Shown here in pieces: positions 14,816-23,598 of a stretch of DNA of 64,000 nucleotides. The DNA is from Lentzea sp033794685 (GTDB lineage Bacteria; Actinomycetota; Actinomycetes; Mycobacteriales; Pseudonocardiaceae). The notes under the pieces are model-generated. The model saw only the letters and a program-made list of their open reading frames with translations. It did not search any database and was not told the DNA's origin. The position numbers and the translations under genes were made by a program. Where the stretch lies: assembly GCA_033794685.1 (NCBI GenBank), contig JARAYZ010000002.1; one strand, 5' to 3'. Numbering within the stretch: position 1 is the first letter of the stretch; each line of letters begins with the position of its first letter.

Positions 14816-17292
14816 TGAACTTCCGCTACGGTCGGCCGGTGCCGCCGGAGGAGTCCGCGTTCGCCGAGCTGCTGCGCCGCCATCGGGCGAACGCCGCGCT
14901 CAGCCAGGTGGAACTCGCGAAGCTCAGCGGGATCAGCGATCGCGCGCTGCGTGATCTGGAACAGGGCAGGCGGGTGCCGCGGTCGCAGTCGGTGCGGCTG
15001 ATGGCCACGGCGCTGAAGCTCACCGGCGACGACCTCACCGCGTTCCTCGCCGCCGCACGCCCGCGGTCGGCGCCCGCCCGTTCCGCGCCCGCCCGTTCCG
15101 CCCCACCGGGCACCGACGGACTGGTCGGGCGGTCCGGTGAACTGCGGTCGATGCTGGACCTCGTTCTCCAGGCACGTCACCGGCTCGTCTCGATCACCGG
15201 CCCGGCGGGTGCCGGGAAGTCGCGCCTGGCCGCCGAACTGGCCGTGTTGCTGCACGGCCGCACCGATCTGGTGGTGAGCACCCTCGACCTGTCCGCCGTC
15301 ACGGACGTCGCGCTGGTCGGTGATCTCGTGGCGGACGCGCTCGGCTGCGGCCCGTCCCGGCTGGCACCGCAGGACAGGGTGGCCGCGCACCTGCGGGACC
15401 GGCGGGTGGTGCTGGTGGTGGACCGGTTCGAACAGTTGGTGGACGCCGCCGCCGAACTCGCCGCGCTGCCCCGCCGCTGTCCCGGGCTGACCGTGGTCGT
15501 CACGAGCCAGCGACCGTTGCGGGTGCGCGACGAACGGGTACTCGCGTTGGCAGGACTACCTCCTGACACGGCCGCCGAACTGTTCGTGCGCCGTGCTCAG
15601 CTGGCCAGCCCGGAGTTCACCGTCGACCAGGACACCGCGGCGGCGATCGAGACCATCTGCCGCAAGGTGGACCACCTGCCCCTCGCGATCGAACTGGCGG
15701 CCGGCTGGGTGCGGCTGATGCGCCCGGCGGACCTGGCCGAGCGACTCACGCACCGGCTGCGGTACCTCACCGACGGCGCACGCGATCTTCCCGCACGGCA
15801 CCGTTCGTTGCGCGCGGCCGTGGAGGCGACGCTGGAACTGGTCACCCCAGGCGCGCGGGCCACGTTCGGACGGCTGGGCGGGTTCGACGGCGGAGTCCGG
15901 CTGGACGACCTGGAATCGGTACTGGGACGGTCTTTGACGGAGCTGACCGAACTGGTCGACATCAACCTGGTGCGGATCACCCCGGACGGCGGCTCGTCGC
16001 GGTACACGCTGCCGGACACGGTCGCGGAACTCTCCGAGGAACGGCTTTGCGCCTCCGGTGAACGAGATGACGTGCGCATGCGGATCGCGTCGCACTACCT
16101 GGACCGACTGCGCGACGGGTCAACGGTCTTCGGTCCGCTGGATGCGGCCAACATCCGCGCCTCGGTGCGCTGGGCGATCTCCGAGGAGCCGGCCCGGCTC
16201 GACGCGGACACCGCCATCGCGCTGGTCCGGTACTACGAGTCCACCGGCCGCCTGGGCGAGGGCGCGGAACTGCTCAGCCAGGCAGGTGCCGACGACTTCC
16301 CGGTGCTGCTGGTCAGGGCGGGCCAGCTGGCGGCGTTGCGGGGCGACCTGGAGGGAGCCGCCGAAACGGCGCGGCGGGCGCTGGCCGCGGCCTCGGAGAC
16401 CGACTACAGCACGCGCACCGCCGCCTTGAGCCTGCTCGGCCTGGTCGCGGTGGAACAGGGAAAGCCACGCGCGGCCATGACGCACCTGCGCACCGCGCTC
16501 GTCGCCGCCCGGCGCTCCGGTGACGACGCGATGCTCGGCCGTGTGCTCAACAACTTCTCGTCGGTGTTCGCCGAGATCGGCCGCCCCGAGGACGCGTTCC
16601 GGCAACTGGAAGCCGCGCTGGCGGCCAAGAAACGCGCCGGCACGGGACCGGTGGACCTCGGCCGCACGCTGTTCAACCTCGCCTTCCTGGCACTCGACCT
16701 GGGCGACACCGCGACCGCGGTCAGCCGGGCCGCCGAGGCCGTGTCCCCGCTCACGGCCGGTGGCCACACCCTGCTGGCCGCGTTCGCCGAGTGCACCGCG
16801 GCGCTGGCGTCGCTGGGCGAGGACCACGCGGCGTCATCCGCGGCCCTGCGACGGACCGACCGCCTGCTCGCACAATCCTCTGGTGGCAACGGAAACGACC
16901 GCGTCGAGGCCACGGTGCACCTGCGGGCGAGCGTGGTCCGGCACGGACTCGGTGACGCGAAGGCGGCGTGGCGAGAGCTGGCCGGCGCCCTTCGGATCTC
17001 GCTCAGCCACACCACCCGCGACCGAGACGCGGTGGCGGAGGCCCTGGAGCTGCACACGCGGTACCTCTGCGCGCGCGACCCGGCGGCCGCCACCGTCCTG
17101 CTGGGAGCGGCCGATCGCCTGCGGCGCAAGAAGATCACCCCGTTCGCGACCGGCGCGCGGGACCACTCGGTCGCCGTCGCGTCGGCCGTGCTCGGTCAGG
17201 ACCGCTGGGCCGAGCACTTCGAGATCGGCCGTGCGTTCGACGACACGACGCTCACCGCGTTCGTCGACGGGCTCGCCGGTCAGCCCGCGTAG
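14815..17292 (+). CDS. XRE HTH - NB-ARC-like ATPase - TPR regulator
   Basis: Residues 10-80 form an XRE helix-turn-helix (LRRHRANAALSQVELAKLSG, then ISDRALRDLEQGRRVPR). A Walker A motif GPAGAGKSRL lies near residue 130, a Walker B-like VVLVVDRFEQL near 200, and an NB-ARC GLPPDTAAELFVRRA / HLPLAIELAAGW block around 250-300. The C-terminal 350 residues are TPR-like helices. This is the architecture of large actinobacterial STAND regulators that sense a ligand or partner and switch by ATP. The GTG at 14815 has GGAG upstream. It precedes the rifampicin-monooxygenase-like gene on the same strand, but two hairpins separate them, so co-regulation is only possible. Confidence 0.85.
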   Translation: MNFRYGRPVPPEESAFAELLRRHRANAALSQVELAKLSGISDRALRDLEQGRRVPRSQSVRLMATALKLTGDDLTAFLAAARPRSAPARSAPARSAPPGTDGLVGRSGELRSMLDLVLQARHRLVSITGPAGAGKSRLAAELAVLLHGRTDLVVSTLDLSAVTDVALVGDLVADALGCGPSRLAPQDRVAAHLRDRRVVLVVDRFEQLVDAAAELAALPRRCPGLTVVVTSQRPLRVRDERVLALAGLPPDTAAELFVRRAQLASPEFTVDQDTAAAIETICRKVDHLPLAIELAAGWVRLMRPADLAERLTHRLRYLTDGARDLPARHRSLRAAVEATLELVTPGARATFGRLGGFDGGVRLDDLESVLGRSLTELTELVDINLVRITPDGGSSRYTLPDTVAELSEERLCASGERDDVRMRIASHYLDRLRDGSTVFGPLDAANIRASVRWAISEEPARLDADTAIALVRYYESTGRLGEGAELLSQAGADDFPVLLVRAGQLAALRGDLEGAAETARRALAAASETDYSTRTAALSLLGLVAVEQGKPRAAMTHLRTALVAARRSGDDAMLGRVLNNFSSVFAEIGRPEDAFRQLEAALAAKKRAGTGPVDLGRTLFNLAFLALDLGDTATAVSRAAEAVSPLTAGGHTLLAAFAECTAALASLGEDHAASSAALRRTDRLLAQSSGGNGNDRVEATVHLRASVVRHGLGDAKAAWRELAGALRISLSHTTRDRDAVAEALELHTRYLCARDPAAATVLLGAADRLRRKKITPFATGARDHSVAVASAVLGQDRWAEHFEIGRAFDDTTLTAFVDGLAGQPA

Positions 17293-17343
17293 CGCCGGAC
17301 CACAGCACCGCGCGCGGCACGTCGGTCAGCACGGCGTCGACGC

Positions 17344-17387
17344 GCCGGATGTCCTGGGCATCCGGCCGGGTCGTCGATCACCCGGCC
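17344..17387 (+). terminator. Two overlapping hairpins after the XRE-ATPase gene
   Basis: GCCGGATG/CATCCGGC (17344-17366, 7-base loop) and GGCCGGGT/ACCCGGCC (17364-17387, 8-base loop) sit side by side 52 bp beyond the stop and share three bases, so they are alternatives or a tandem terminator. Confidence 0.55.
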
Positions 17388-17484
17388 ATCCTGCCGTTCC
17401 CTCGGGACGAATATCGGTTGCGGCACCCACCGGTGCGCTCCACACTGGGCCGCCGACGCCAGGACCTGCGAAAATGGGTGGTTC

Positions 17485-18954
17485 GTGTTCGATGTGATCA
17501 TTACCGGGTGCGGCCCGGCCGGCGCGATGCTGGCCGCCGAACTCCGGCTGCACGACGTGCGGGTGCTCGTGGTGGAGAAGGAGGCCGAGCCCGCCTCGTC
17601 GTTCGTCCGGATAGTCAGCCTGCACGCGCGCAGCCTCGAGATCATGGCGATGCGCGGACTGCTGGACCGCTTCCTGGAACGTGGGCGGCAGCGGCCGGTC
17701 GGTGGGTCGTTCGCCGGTATCCCGAAACCCACGCCCGAGGGCCTCGACTCCGACTTCACGACGTTGCTGGGCATCCCGCAGCCGGTCGTCGAGAGCCTGC
17801 TCGAAGACCACGCCGTCGCCCTGGGCGCGGAGGTCCGGCGCGGGTGCGCGGTGACCGGGCTGGCACAGGACGACGAGGGTGTGACCGTCGAACTCGCCGA
17901 CGGCGAACGGCTGCGAGCGAGGTACCTGGTCGGCTGCGACGGCGCACGCAGCACAGTGCGCAAACTCCTCGGCGTCGGCTTCCCGGGCGAACCTTCACGC
18001 AACGACACGTTCATGGGCGAGATGGAGGCGAGCGCCCCGCCGGAGGAGATCGCGGCCAGGGCCGCCGAGCTCCGCGAGACCAGCAAGGCGTTCACCTTCG
18101 CACCGTTCGGCGAGGGGATCTACCGCGTCGTCATCCCGGTCACGGGCCTCAGCGAGGACCGCGCCGAGCCCACCATCGACGACTTCGCACAGCACCTGCG
18201 CGCGCTCGCCGGAACCGACTTCGGCGTCCACTCCCCGCGCTGGCTGTCCCGCTTCGGCGACGCCACCCGCCAGGCCGAGAGCTACCGCACCGGCCGGGTG
18301 TTGCTCGCCGGCGACGCGGCGCACATCCACCCGCCCGCCGGCGGCCAGGGCCTGAACCTGGGCGTGCAGGACGCGGTCAACCTCGGCTGGAAGCTCGCCG
18401 CGCAGGTCCGCGGCTGGGCCCCGGAGTCGTTGCAGGACACCTATCACGCCGAACGCCACCCGGTCGCCGCCGACGTCCTCGACAACACCCGTGCCCAGGT
18501 AGCGCTGGCGGCCGACGAACCGGGCGCGCGGGCCGTGCGCCGGCTGCTCACCTCGTTGATGGACATCAACGAGGTCAACCGGCACCTCATCGAGAAGATC
18601 ACCGCGCTCGGCATCCGCTACGACCTCGGTCCGGGCCCCGACCTGCTCGGCCGCCGTCTGCGCGACCTCGCCCTGGTGCAGGGCCGCCTCTTCGACCACC
18701 TGAGGCAGGGCCGGGGTCTGCTGCTCGACCGCACCGAACGCCTGTCCGTCACGGGATGGGCGGATCGGGTCGATCTGGTCGCGGATCCCACGGCGGCGGT
18801 GGACGTGCCGGCCCTTCTGCTGCGTCCCGACGGTCACGTCGCCTGGATCGGCGAGCGCCAGCGGGACCTGGAGGACCACCTGGCCCGCTGGTTCGGCCCG
18901 AGCCGGCCCTCGCCCGGCGAACGGTCGTCCGGCCGGCTCACGAGTTCGCACTGA
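17485..18954 (+). CDS. rox: Rifampicin monooxygenase-like FAD enzyme (group A aromatic hydroxylase)
   Basis: The 489-residue protein has the full group A flavin monooxygenase layout: GCGPAGAM dinucleotide motif (8-15), GCDGARS (150-156) and GDAAHIHPPAGGQGLNLG near 276-293. Long stretches match Rox, the enzyme that hydroxylates and linearises rifampicin: FGVHSPRWLSRFGDATRQAE, WKLAAQVRGWAPESLQDTYH, YHAERHPVAADVLDNTRAQ, LLLDRTERLSVTGWADRVD and LLRPDGHVAWIGE. The substrate-pocket segment after the N-terminal FAD loop reads VRIVSLHARSLEIM where Rox enzymes have a RAQGLH-type motif, so specificity may differ. GTG start; ribosome site weak. Assignment is by remembered similarity, so a related polyketide hydroxylase cannot be excluded. 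Confidence 0.8.
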   Translation: MFDVIITGCGPAGAMLAAELRLHDVRVLVVEKEAEPASSFVRIVSLHARSLEIMAMRGLLDRFLERGRQRPVGGSFAGIPKPTPEGLDSDFTTLLGIPQPVVESLLEDHAVALGAEVRRGCAVTGLAQDDEGVTVELADGERLRARYLVGCDGARSTVRKLLGVGFPGEPSRNDTFMGEMEASAPPEEIAARAAELRETSKAFTFAPFGEGIYRVVIPVTGLSEDRAEPTIDDFAQHLRALAGTDFGVHSPRWLSRFGDATRQAESYRTGRVLLAGDAAHIHPPAGGQGLNLGVQDAVNLGWKLAAQVRGWAPESLQDTYHAERHPVAADVLDNTRAQVALAADEPGARAVRRLLTSLMDINEVNRHLIEKITALGIRYDLGPGPDLLGRRLRDLALVQGRLFDHLRQGRGLLLDRTERLSVTGWADRVDLVADPTAAVDVPALLLRPDGHVAWIGERQRDLEDHLARWFGPSRPSPGERSSGRLTSSH

Positions 18955-18994
18955 ACCGTGTGAGTTCCGCACCAGCGGGGTACTGACAGAACGC

Positions 18995-19012
18995 CGAACA
19001 CGCGCGTGTTCG
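18995..19012. promoter_or_regulatory. Perfect 18-bp palindrome downstream of the Rox-like gene
   Basis: CGAACACGCGCGTGTTCG is its own reverse complement, with no loop. It lies 41 bp after the monooxygenase stop and about 190 bp before the GAF-ANTAR start. Without a loop it fits a dimer binding site better than a terminator. Confidence 0.5.
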
Positions 19013-19204
19013 CACGGAGGACCTCCCTCGGGCGGTCCGGCCGGTGCCGGCACGGGAAGTTGAGACCTTGCAGCGACCCGTCGCCGGCGCCGGTTCCGGC
19101 GTGGTGGGTCGCGACGGCATGGTGCCGGTGGCCGTACGATGCCCTGGACGTGCGTCAAGCAGCCGGCGCCGTGGACTCCAACGCAGAGTGAGGGGCGCCG
19201 CGGC

Positions 19205-19984
19205 ATGGCGGATCATGTTCGGACAGGATCGATGAGACCGGTCGACGAGGAACGTCCAGACCCGGTGTCTCGCCTGGACGAGACCACCGAGGCGCTGACG
19301 GAACTGCACGACGCGTTCACCGGTGAGGAATCGCTGGAAGACGCGCTGCAGCGGGTCGCGGAGACGGCGGCCAGGGCCCTTCCGGACGCCGACGCGGTGA
19401 CCGTGTCCGTGGTCACGGGGCAACGGCCGCACACCGCGGCCGCCACCGACCGGCGCCTGGTCACGGTCGACGAGCAGCAGTACGAGTCCGGCCGCGGGCC
19501 GTGCCTGGACTCCGCCCGCGCGCTCACGCCCGTGCGGGCCGTGATCGGTGAGCACCGCGACCTGTGGCCGGAGTTCGAGGCCGCCGCCGCGCGAGCCGGG
19601 GTCTGCGCGTACCTGTCGGTGCCGGTCGTGCTCCCCGCGTCGAACGACACCGAGGCGCGGCACGTCGGGACGCTCAACGTCTACAGCTACCAGGCGACGG
19701 CCTTCGACCCGTTCGACGAGGGCCTCATGCGACTGTTCACGGCCGCCGCGTCCGCGACGATCACCAGTTCCCAGCGGTGGCGGCACTCGCAGGGGAAGGT
19801 CAAGCACCTGGAGCAGGCCCTCGCGTCGCGCGCCGTCATCGAGCAGGCCAAGGGCGTACTTATGGCCGTGCACACCTGCGACGCGGACGACGCGTTCGGG
19901 ATGCTCGTGGAGCAGTCGCAACGCGCGAACGTCAAGCTGCGCGACGTGGCCACGAAGCTGATCGCGTCGGTGACCAAGCCATGA
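19205..19984 (+). CDS. GAF and ANTAR domain protein (RNA-binding antiterminator type)
   Basis: ATG at 19205 has GAGGGG eight bases upstream; ATG at 19232 is an alternative. An N-terminal helix (RLDETTEALTELHDAFTGEE) leads to a GAF domain (TAARALPDADAVTVSVVTGQ to about residue 190) with the ESGRGPCLDSARAL loop common in these proteins. The C-terminal ANTAR three-helix domain is RAVIEQAKGVLMAVHTCDAD then AFGMLVEQSQRANVKLRDVA. ANTAR domains bind twin-hexaloop RNA and prevent termination. The signal sensed by GAF is unknown. Monocistronic, with a hairpin terminator after it. Confidence 0.92.
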   Translation: MADHVRTGSMRPVDEERPDPVSRLDETTEALTELHDAFTGEESLEDALQRVAETAARALPDADAVTVSVVTGQRPHTAAATDRRLVTVDEQQYESGRGPCLDSARALTPVRAVIGEHRDLWPEFEAAAARAGVCAYLSVPVVLPASNDTEARHVGTLNVYSYQATAFDPFDEGLMRLFTAAASATITSSQRWRHSQGKVKHLEQALASRAVIEQAKGVLMAVHTCDADDAFGMLVEQSQRANVKLRDVATKLIASVTKP

Positions 19985-19996
19985 CCCGCGGGGTGG

Positions 19997-20028
19997 CGTG
20001 ACCGGTGAGATGACGCGGCCCGGTCACG
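19997..20028. terminator. Hairpin after the GAF-ANTAR gene
   Basis: CGTGACCGG pairs with CCGGTCACG over a 14-base loop, 13 bp beyond the stop. It touches the stop codon of the convergent membrane protein gene, so it may act in both directions. Confidence 0.6.
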
Positions 20029-21022
20029 ACCGCCCGACGCGCGCCAGCCGGACACCCGCCCAGATCAGCACGGCGAGCACGGCGACCAGCAGGTACTCGA
20101 TCAACGGGATCCGCACGACCTCGTCGATCTTGCCCAGGCCGCGCCAGGAGTAGACCGCGAGCGCCGCCACCACGAACGTGCCGCCGATCCACCACCGCAC
20201 CGCCGCGCTGAGCCCGACGCCGTGCATCTGGGTCAGCACGAAGATCGCCACGAAACCGAAGAAGAACATCGGCCACATCCCGTTGGGGCCGGAGTTCATC
20301 ACGGCGACGAGCGTGCCGTGCACGGCCACGAGCAGCTCGAGGGTGAGCGTCCACCAGCGGTTCGTGTGGGATGTCGTGAACATCAGACTGCTCTGCACCA
20401 GCAGCAGGAACATGTAGAAGAACCCGATGAGGTGCCCGCTCGACGACTCCATCGGGTGGTACCAGAACGTGTAGATCGCGGCCCAGCTGAACAGGTAACC
20501 GTGGTAGCGGCGCGCGAAGCCGACGACCTGGGCGGAGATCGGCGCGGACCAGGTCAGCACCAGTCCGCGGCGGCGGTTCTCCATCAGCAGGACGACCACC
20601 AGCAGCAGGACCACGGACCCCTGGGAGCTGAAGATCGAGACGTCCTGGGCGATGCCGTCGTAGAAGAGCTGGGTCTGCAGGGCGTGCAGGGCGATGAACC
20701 CGCCGTTCGCGGCGAGGGCGATGACGTTGATGCGGTGCAGGCCGGTGGTGTAGCGCCGGATGCGGGTCTGCGCGTAGTAGATCAGGCCCCACGACACGAG
20801 TTGGTGCGCCGCGTAGCCCACCCAGGCGGACGCCCTGGTCCAGAAGGTCGGGTCGGGCAGCTTCCAGTAGTACCAGGAGGCGCCCTGGTCGGGCAGCAAC
20901 GCGATGCCGTGCAGTCGCTGGCCGAGCAGCCACACCAGGCCCGTGATCAGCGCACTCGCCGCCACACCCCACACCAGGACCGCCCTGTCGGACCGCCGCA
21001 GATTGTTCAGCATGCTGAGCAT
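20024..21022 (-). CDS. Polytopic membrane protein of unknown family, His-rich
   Basis: The 332 residues contain about eight or nine hydrophobic helices. Histidines recur at helix edges: YAAHQLVSW, GLHRINVIALAANGGFIALH, RRYHGYLFSWA, TFWYHPMESSSGH, VAVHGTLVAV and LTQMHGVG, a pattern that could ligate heme or metal, although no known cytochrome signature was recognised. ATG at 21022 or 21013 is possible; no Shine-Dalgarno is visible, so the mRNA may be leaderless. It diverges from the molybdenum hydroxylase operon, and copies of one palindrome lie near both starts, so the genes are likely co-regulated. Confidence 0.75.
   Translation of the reverse strand: MLSMLNNLRRSDRAVLVWGVAASALITGLVWLLGQRLHGIALLPDQGASWYYWKLPDPTFWTRASAWVGYAAHQLVSWGLIYYAQTRIRRYTTGLHRINVIALAANGGFIALHALQTQLFYDGIAQDVSIFSSQGSVVLLLVVVLLMENRRRGLVLTWSAPISAQVVGFARRYHGYLFSWAAIYTFWYHPMESSSGHLIGFFYMFLLLVQSSLMFTTSHTNRWWTLTLELLVAVHGTLVAVMNSGPNGMWPMFFFGFVAIFVLTQMHGVGLSAAVRWWIGGTFVVAALAVYSWRGLGKIDEVVRIPLIEYLLVAVLAVLIWAGVRLARVGRS
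21007..21018. promoter_or_regulatory. Palindrome copy 1 (TCAGCATGCTGA), in gttcagcatgctgagcatt
   Basis: A perfect 12-bp palindrome overlaps the first codons of the membrane protein gene. A near-identical copy lies 40 bp away. The extended shared context is GTTCAGCNNGCTGAGCA. Confidence 0.7.
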
Positions 21023-21046
21023 TATGCACGGCCGAGCGTGATACGT

Positions 21047-21058
21047 TCAGCGCGCTGA
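21047..21058. promoter_or_regulatory. Palindrome copy 2 (TCAGCGCGCTGA), in gttcagcgcgctgagcaat
   Basis: A perfect 12-bp palindrome lies 20 bp upstream of the (2Fe-2S) subunit gene. It shares all but the two central bases with copy 1. The likely binder is the MarR-type protein encoded at 23599. Confidence 0.7.
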
Positions 21059-21077
21059 GCAATCTGGAGGGATCGCG

Positions 21078-21548
21078 GTGGCCCGATATTCGTTGCGCGT
21101 CAACGGTGAACGGCGCGAGGTCGACGTCGAGGGTGACACTCCCCTGCTGTGGGTGTTGCGCGACGAGCTGGGACTGACAGGGGTCAAGTACGGCTGCGGG
21201 GTCGGCCTGTGCGGCGCCTGCACGTCCCATGTGGACGGTGAGGCCGCTCGACCGTGCGTGCGCACGGCGGCCGACAGCGTGAAGACCCGGATCACGACGA
21301 TCGAGGGGTTGTCGCGCGACGGCGACCACCCGGTGCAGCGCGCGTGGCGGGAGCTCGACGTGGCGCAGTGCGGGTACTGCCAGCCGGGCCAGGTGATGGC
21401 CGCGGCGGCACTGCTCGCCCGTGACCCCGACCCCGACGACGCGGCGATCGAGGAAGCCCTGCGCGACAACGTGTGCCGGTGCGGCAGTTATCCCCGCATC
21501 CGCGACGCGGTGCGCCGGGCCAGCCGGATCATGCGGGAGGAACGATGA
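21078..21548 (+). CDS. (2Fe-2S)-binding subunit of a molybdenum hydroxylase
   Basis: The 156-residue protein has both iron-sulfur clusters of the xanthine oxidase family: the plant-type set GCGVGLCGACTSHVDGEAARPC around residues 40-61 and the C-terminal set QCGYCQPGQ / NVCRCGSY. It passes electrons from the molybdenum subunit. GTG start with TGGAGG upstream. It overlaps the large subunit by ATGA. Similar to the small subunit of isoquinoline 1-oxidoreductase (IorA) and periplasmic aldehyde dehydrogenases. Confidence 0.93.
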   Translation: MARYSLRVNGERREVDVEGDTPLLWVLRDELGLTGVKYGCGVGLCGACTSHVDGEAARPCVRTAADSVKTRITTIEGLSRDGDHPVQRAWRELDVAQCGYCQPGQVMAAAALLARDPDPDDAAIEEALRDNVCRCGSYPRIRDAVRRASRIMREER

Positions 21549-23572
21549 TCAGCAGGCGGACGTTGTTGCGCGGCGCGGGAATCGGCGCGCTGGTCGTGGC
21601 GGTCCCGGTCCCCGCGCTCGCCGCCGGGGGACTCGCGCCGAACGTGTTCGTGCGGCTGGACGACTCCGGCCGGATCACCGCGACCGTGCCCCGCCCCGAC
21701 ACCGGTCAGGGCGTGCGGACCGTCGTGGCGCTGATGGTCGCGGAAGAGCTGGCGGTCGAGGCCCGCGAGGTCACGCTGGAGCAGGCGCACGGTGACACCG
21801 AACGGTTCGGCTCGCAGGGCGTGGCGAACTCGACGTCGGTGCGGCAGCTCTCGACGCCGATCCGCACGGCCGCCGCGACCGCGCGCTGCCTGCTCGTCAC
21901 CGCCGCCGCCCAGCGCTGGAACGTGCCGGTCGCCGAGTGCGCCGCCCGGGACGGCTTCGTCTGCCATCCGCGCCGGGGCAGGCTCCCCTACCGGGCGCTC
22001 GTGCGCGGTGCGGCCGCGCTCGATCCCGCCACCGTCCCCGTCGAGCTCACGCCGCCGGAGAAGTGGCGGCTGCTGGGCAAGACCCGCGGTGGACGCGTGG
22101 ACGCCCGCGACGTCGTCACCGGTCGCACCCGGTACGGCATCGACTCCCGGCCGCCCGGTGGACTGGTCGCCGTGGTCGCCCGCCCGCCGTGGATCGGCGC
22201 GGTTCCCGACACGATCGACGACACCGCGGCCCGTGGCATGTCGGGCGTGGTCGACGTCCTGACGCTCACCGCGCCGGGCGACGGGCAGGGCGGTGTCGCG
22301 GTCATCGCCAAGTCGACGCATCAGGCGTTGAAGGCCCGCGACGCGCTGCAGATCACCTGGCGCGGTGGCACGCCCACCGCGGACAGCCGGGCGTGGCTGG
22401 CCGATCTCCGCGCGTCGCTGCCGGCGCAGGGCCCGATCAACGGCGTTCAGCAGGTCTACTCGATGCCGTTGCTCGCGCACGCGCCGATGGAACCGATGAA
22501 CGCCACCGCCCACGTCCGTCCAGATGGTGTGACCATCTGGGCACCGACGCAGGACCCCGGCTCGCTGCGCACCCTGTTGGCCCGCCAGCTCGGCGTGCCC
22601 GCCGCGTCCGTGCGGGTGGAGGCGACGGCGTCGGGCGGAGCGTTCGGGCGGCGGATCGAACCGGACCCGGTGCTGGAGGCGGTGGCCTGCTCACGACGGG
22701 CGGGCGCGCCGGTCCAGGTGTTGTGGACCCGGGCCGACGACACGCGTCATGACTCGTATCGGCCGATGTCCGTGCACCGGTTGTCCGCCGAGATCGGCTC
22801 GGATGGTGTGCCCATCCGGCGTGCGCACGAGGTCGCCACCTGGGGCCTGACCGTCCTCCCCATCTTCTCCAACCCTGCCCTGATCAAGGCCAGCGGCGAC
22901 CACTTCCCGTACGCCGTGCCCGGTGAGGTCTCGGTCGTCGTGCGGCCCGCGCCGTTGCGCACGGGGTTCTGGCGATCCGTCTACGCCGGCCAGTTCGTCT
23001 ACGCCGAGGAGAACTTCCTCAGCGAGATCGGCAGGCGGTCCGGCCTCGACCAGGTCGCGCTGCGCCGCAAGCTCCTGCCCGCGGGCTCCCGGCTGCACAA
23101 GGTGCTGGACACCGTCGCCGACCGCGCCCGTTGGAGCAGCCCGCCCGCGCGTGGCACCACACGGGGTGTCGCCTGTCTGGAGGAGTACGGCTCCGCGATC
23201 GCGGTGATCGCCGTCGCCGAGCCGGAGTCACGCCGGGTGCTGCGCGTGCACGCGGCCGTCGACGTCGGCGTGGCGCTGCACCCGTCCGGCGTACGCGCCC
23301 AGGTCGAGGGGTGTGTGGTCGACGCGCTGTCCACTGTGCTCGGTGCGCAGATCACCGTCCGGGAGGGGCACGTCGCCGAGTCGTCGTTCGGCGACTACCG
23401 GTGGGCGAGAATCGGTCAAACTCCCGAAATCGACGTCACCATCGTGCGGTCGGACGCCCCGCTGGGTGGCCTCGGCGAACTCGCGTACCCACCCGCTGCC
23501 GCGGCCATCGCGGCGGCGATAGCCGGCGACACGCCCGTGACCAGCATGCCATTCGGGACCGACGTGGGGTGA
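21545..23572 (+). CDS. Molybdopterin-binding subunit of a periplasmic molybdenum hydroxylase (IorB-like)
   Basis: The ATG lies in the ATGA overlap with the small subunit. A Tat signal MISRRTLLRGAGIGALVV starts the 675-residue protein, so the complex is probably exported with the signal-less small subunit as a passenger. Molybdopterin motifs visible are ASGGAFGRRIEPDPVLEA, LRTGFWRSVYAGQF and the C-terminal GLGELAYPPAAAAIAAA, whose Glu corresponds to the catalytic base. No FAD subunit or cytochrome c subunit is encoded nearby, so electrons must go to another carrier. The substrate may be an N-heterocycle or aldehyde. Confidence 0.9.
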   Translation: MISRRTLLRGAGIGALVVAVPVPALAAGGLAPNVFVRLDDSGRITATVPRPDTGQGVRTVVALMVAEELAVEAREVTLEQAHGDTERFGSQGVANSTSVRQLSTPIRTAAATARCLLVTAAAQRWNVPVAECAARDGFVCHPRRGRLPYRALVRGAAALDPATVPVELTPPEKWRLLGKTRGGRVDARDVVTGRTRYGIDSRPPGGLVAVVARPPWIGAVPDTIDDTAARGMSGVVDVLTLTAPGDGQGGVAVIAKSTHQALKARDALQITWRGGTPTADSRAWLADLRASLPAQGPINGVQQVYSMPLLAHAPMEPMNATAHVRPDGVTIWAPTQDPGSLRTLLARQLGVPAASVRVEATASGGAFGRRIEPDPVLEAVACSRRAGAPVQVLWTRADDTRHDSYRPMSVHRLSAEIGSDGVPIRRAHEVATWGLTVLPIFSNPALIKASGDHFPYAVPGEVSVVVRPAPLRTGFWRSVYAGQFVYAEENFLSEIGRRSGLDQVALRRKLLPAGSRLHKVLDTVADRARWSSPPARGTTRGVACLEEYGSAIAVIAVAEPESRRVLRVHAAVDVGVALHPSGVRAQVEGCVVDALSTVLGAQITVREGHVAESSFGDYRWARIGQTPEIDVTIVRSDAPLGGLGELAYPPAAAAIAAAIAGDTPVTSMPFGTDVG

Positions 23573-23598
23573 TCGGGCGGCTCTGGGATGATGGAGGT

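Noticed and set aside
17293..17484. Gene remnant after the XRE-ATPase gene
   Set aside because: Short readable stretches exist on the minus strand but show no recognised family; two hairpins explain the structure better.
17388..17484. Rifamycin-associated element upstream of rox
   Set aside because: No clear long palindrome was seen in this leader by eye; a motif search is needed before claiming it.
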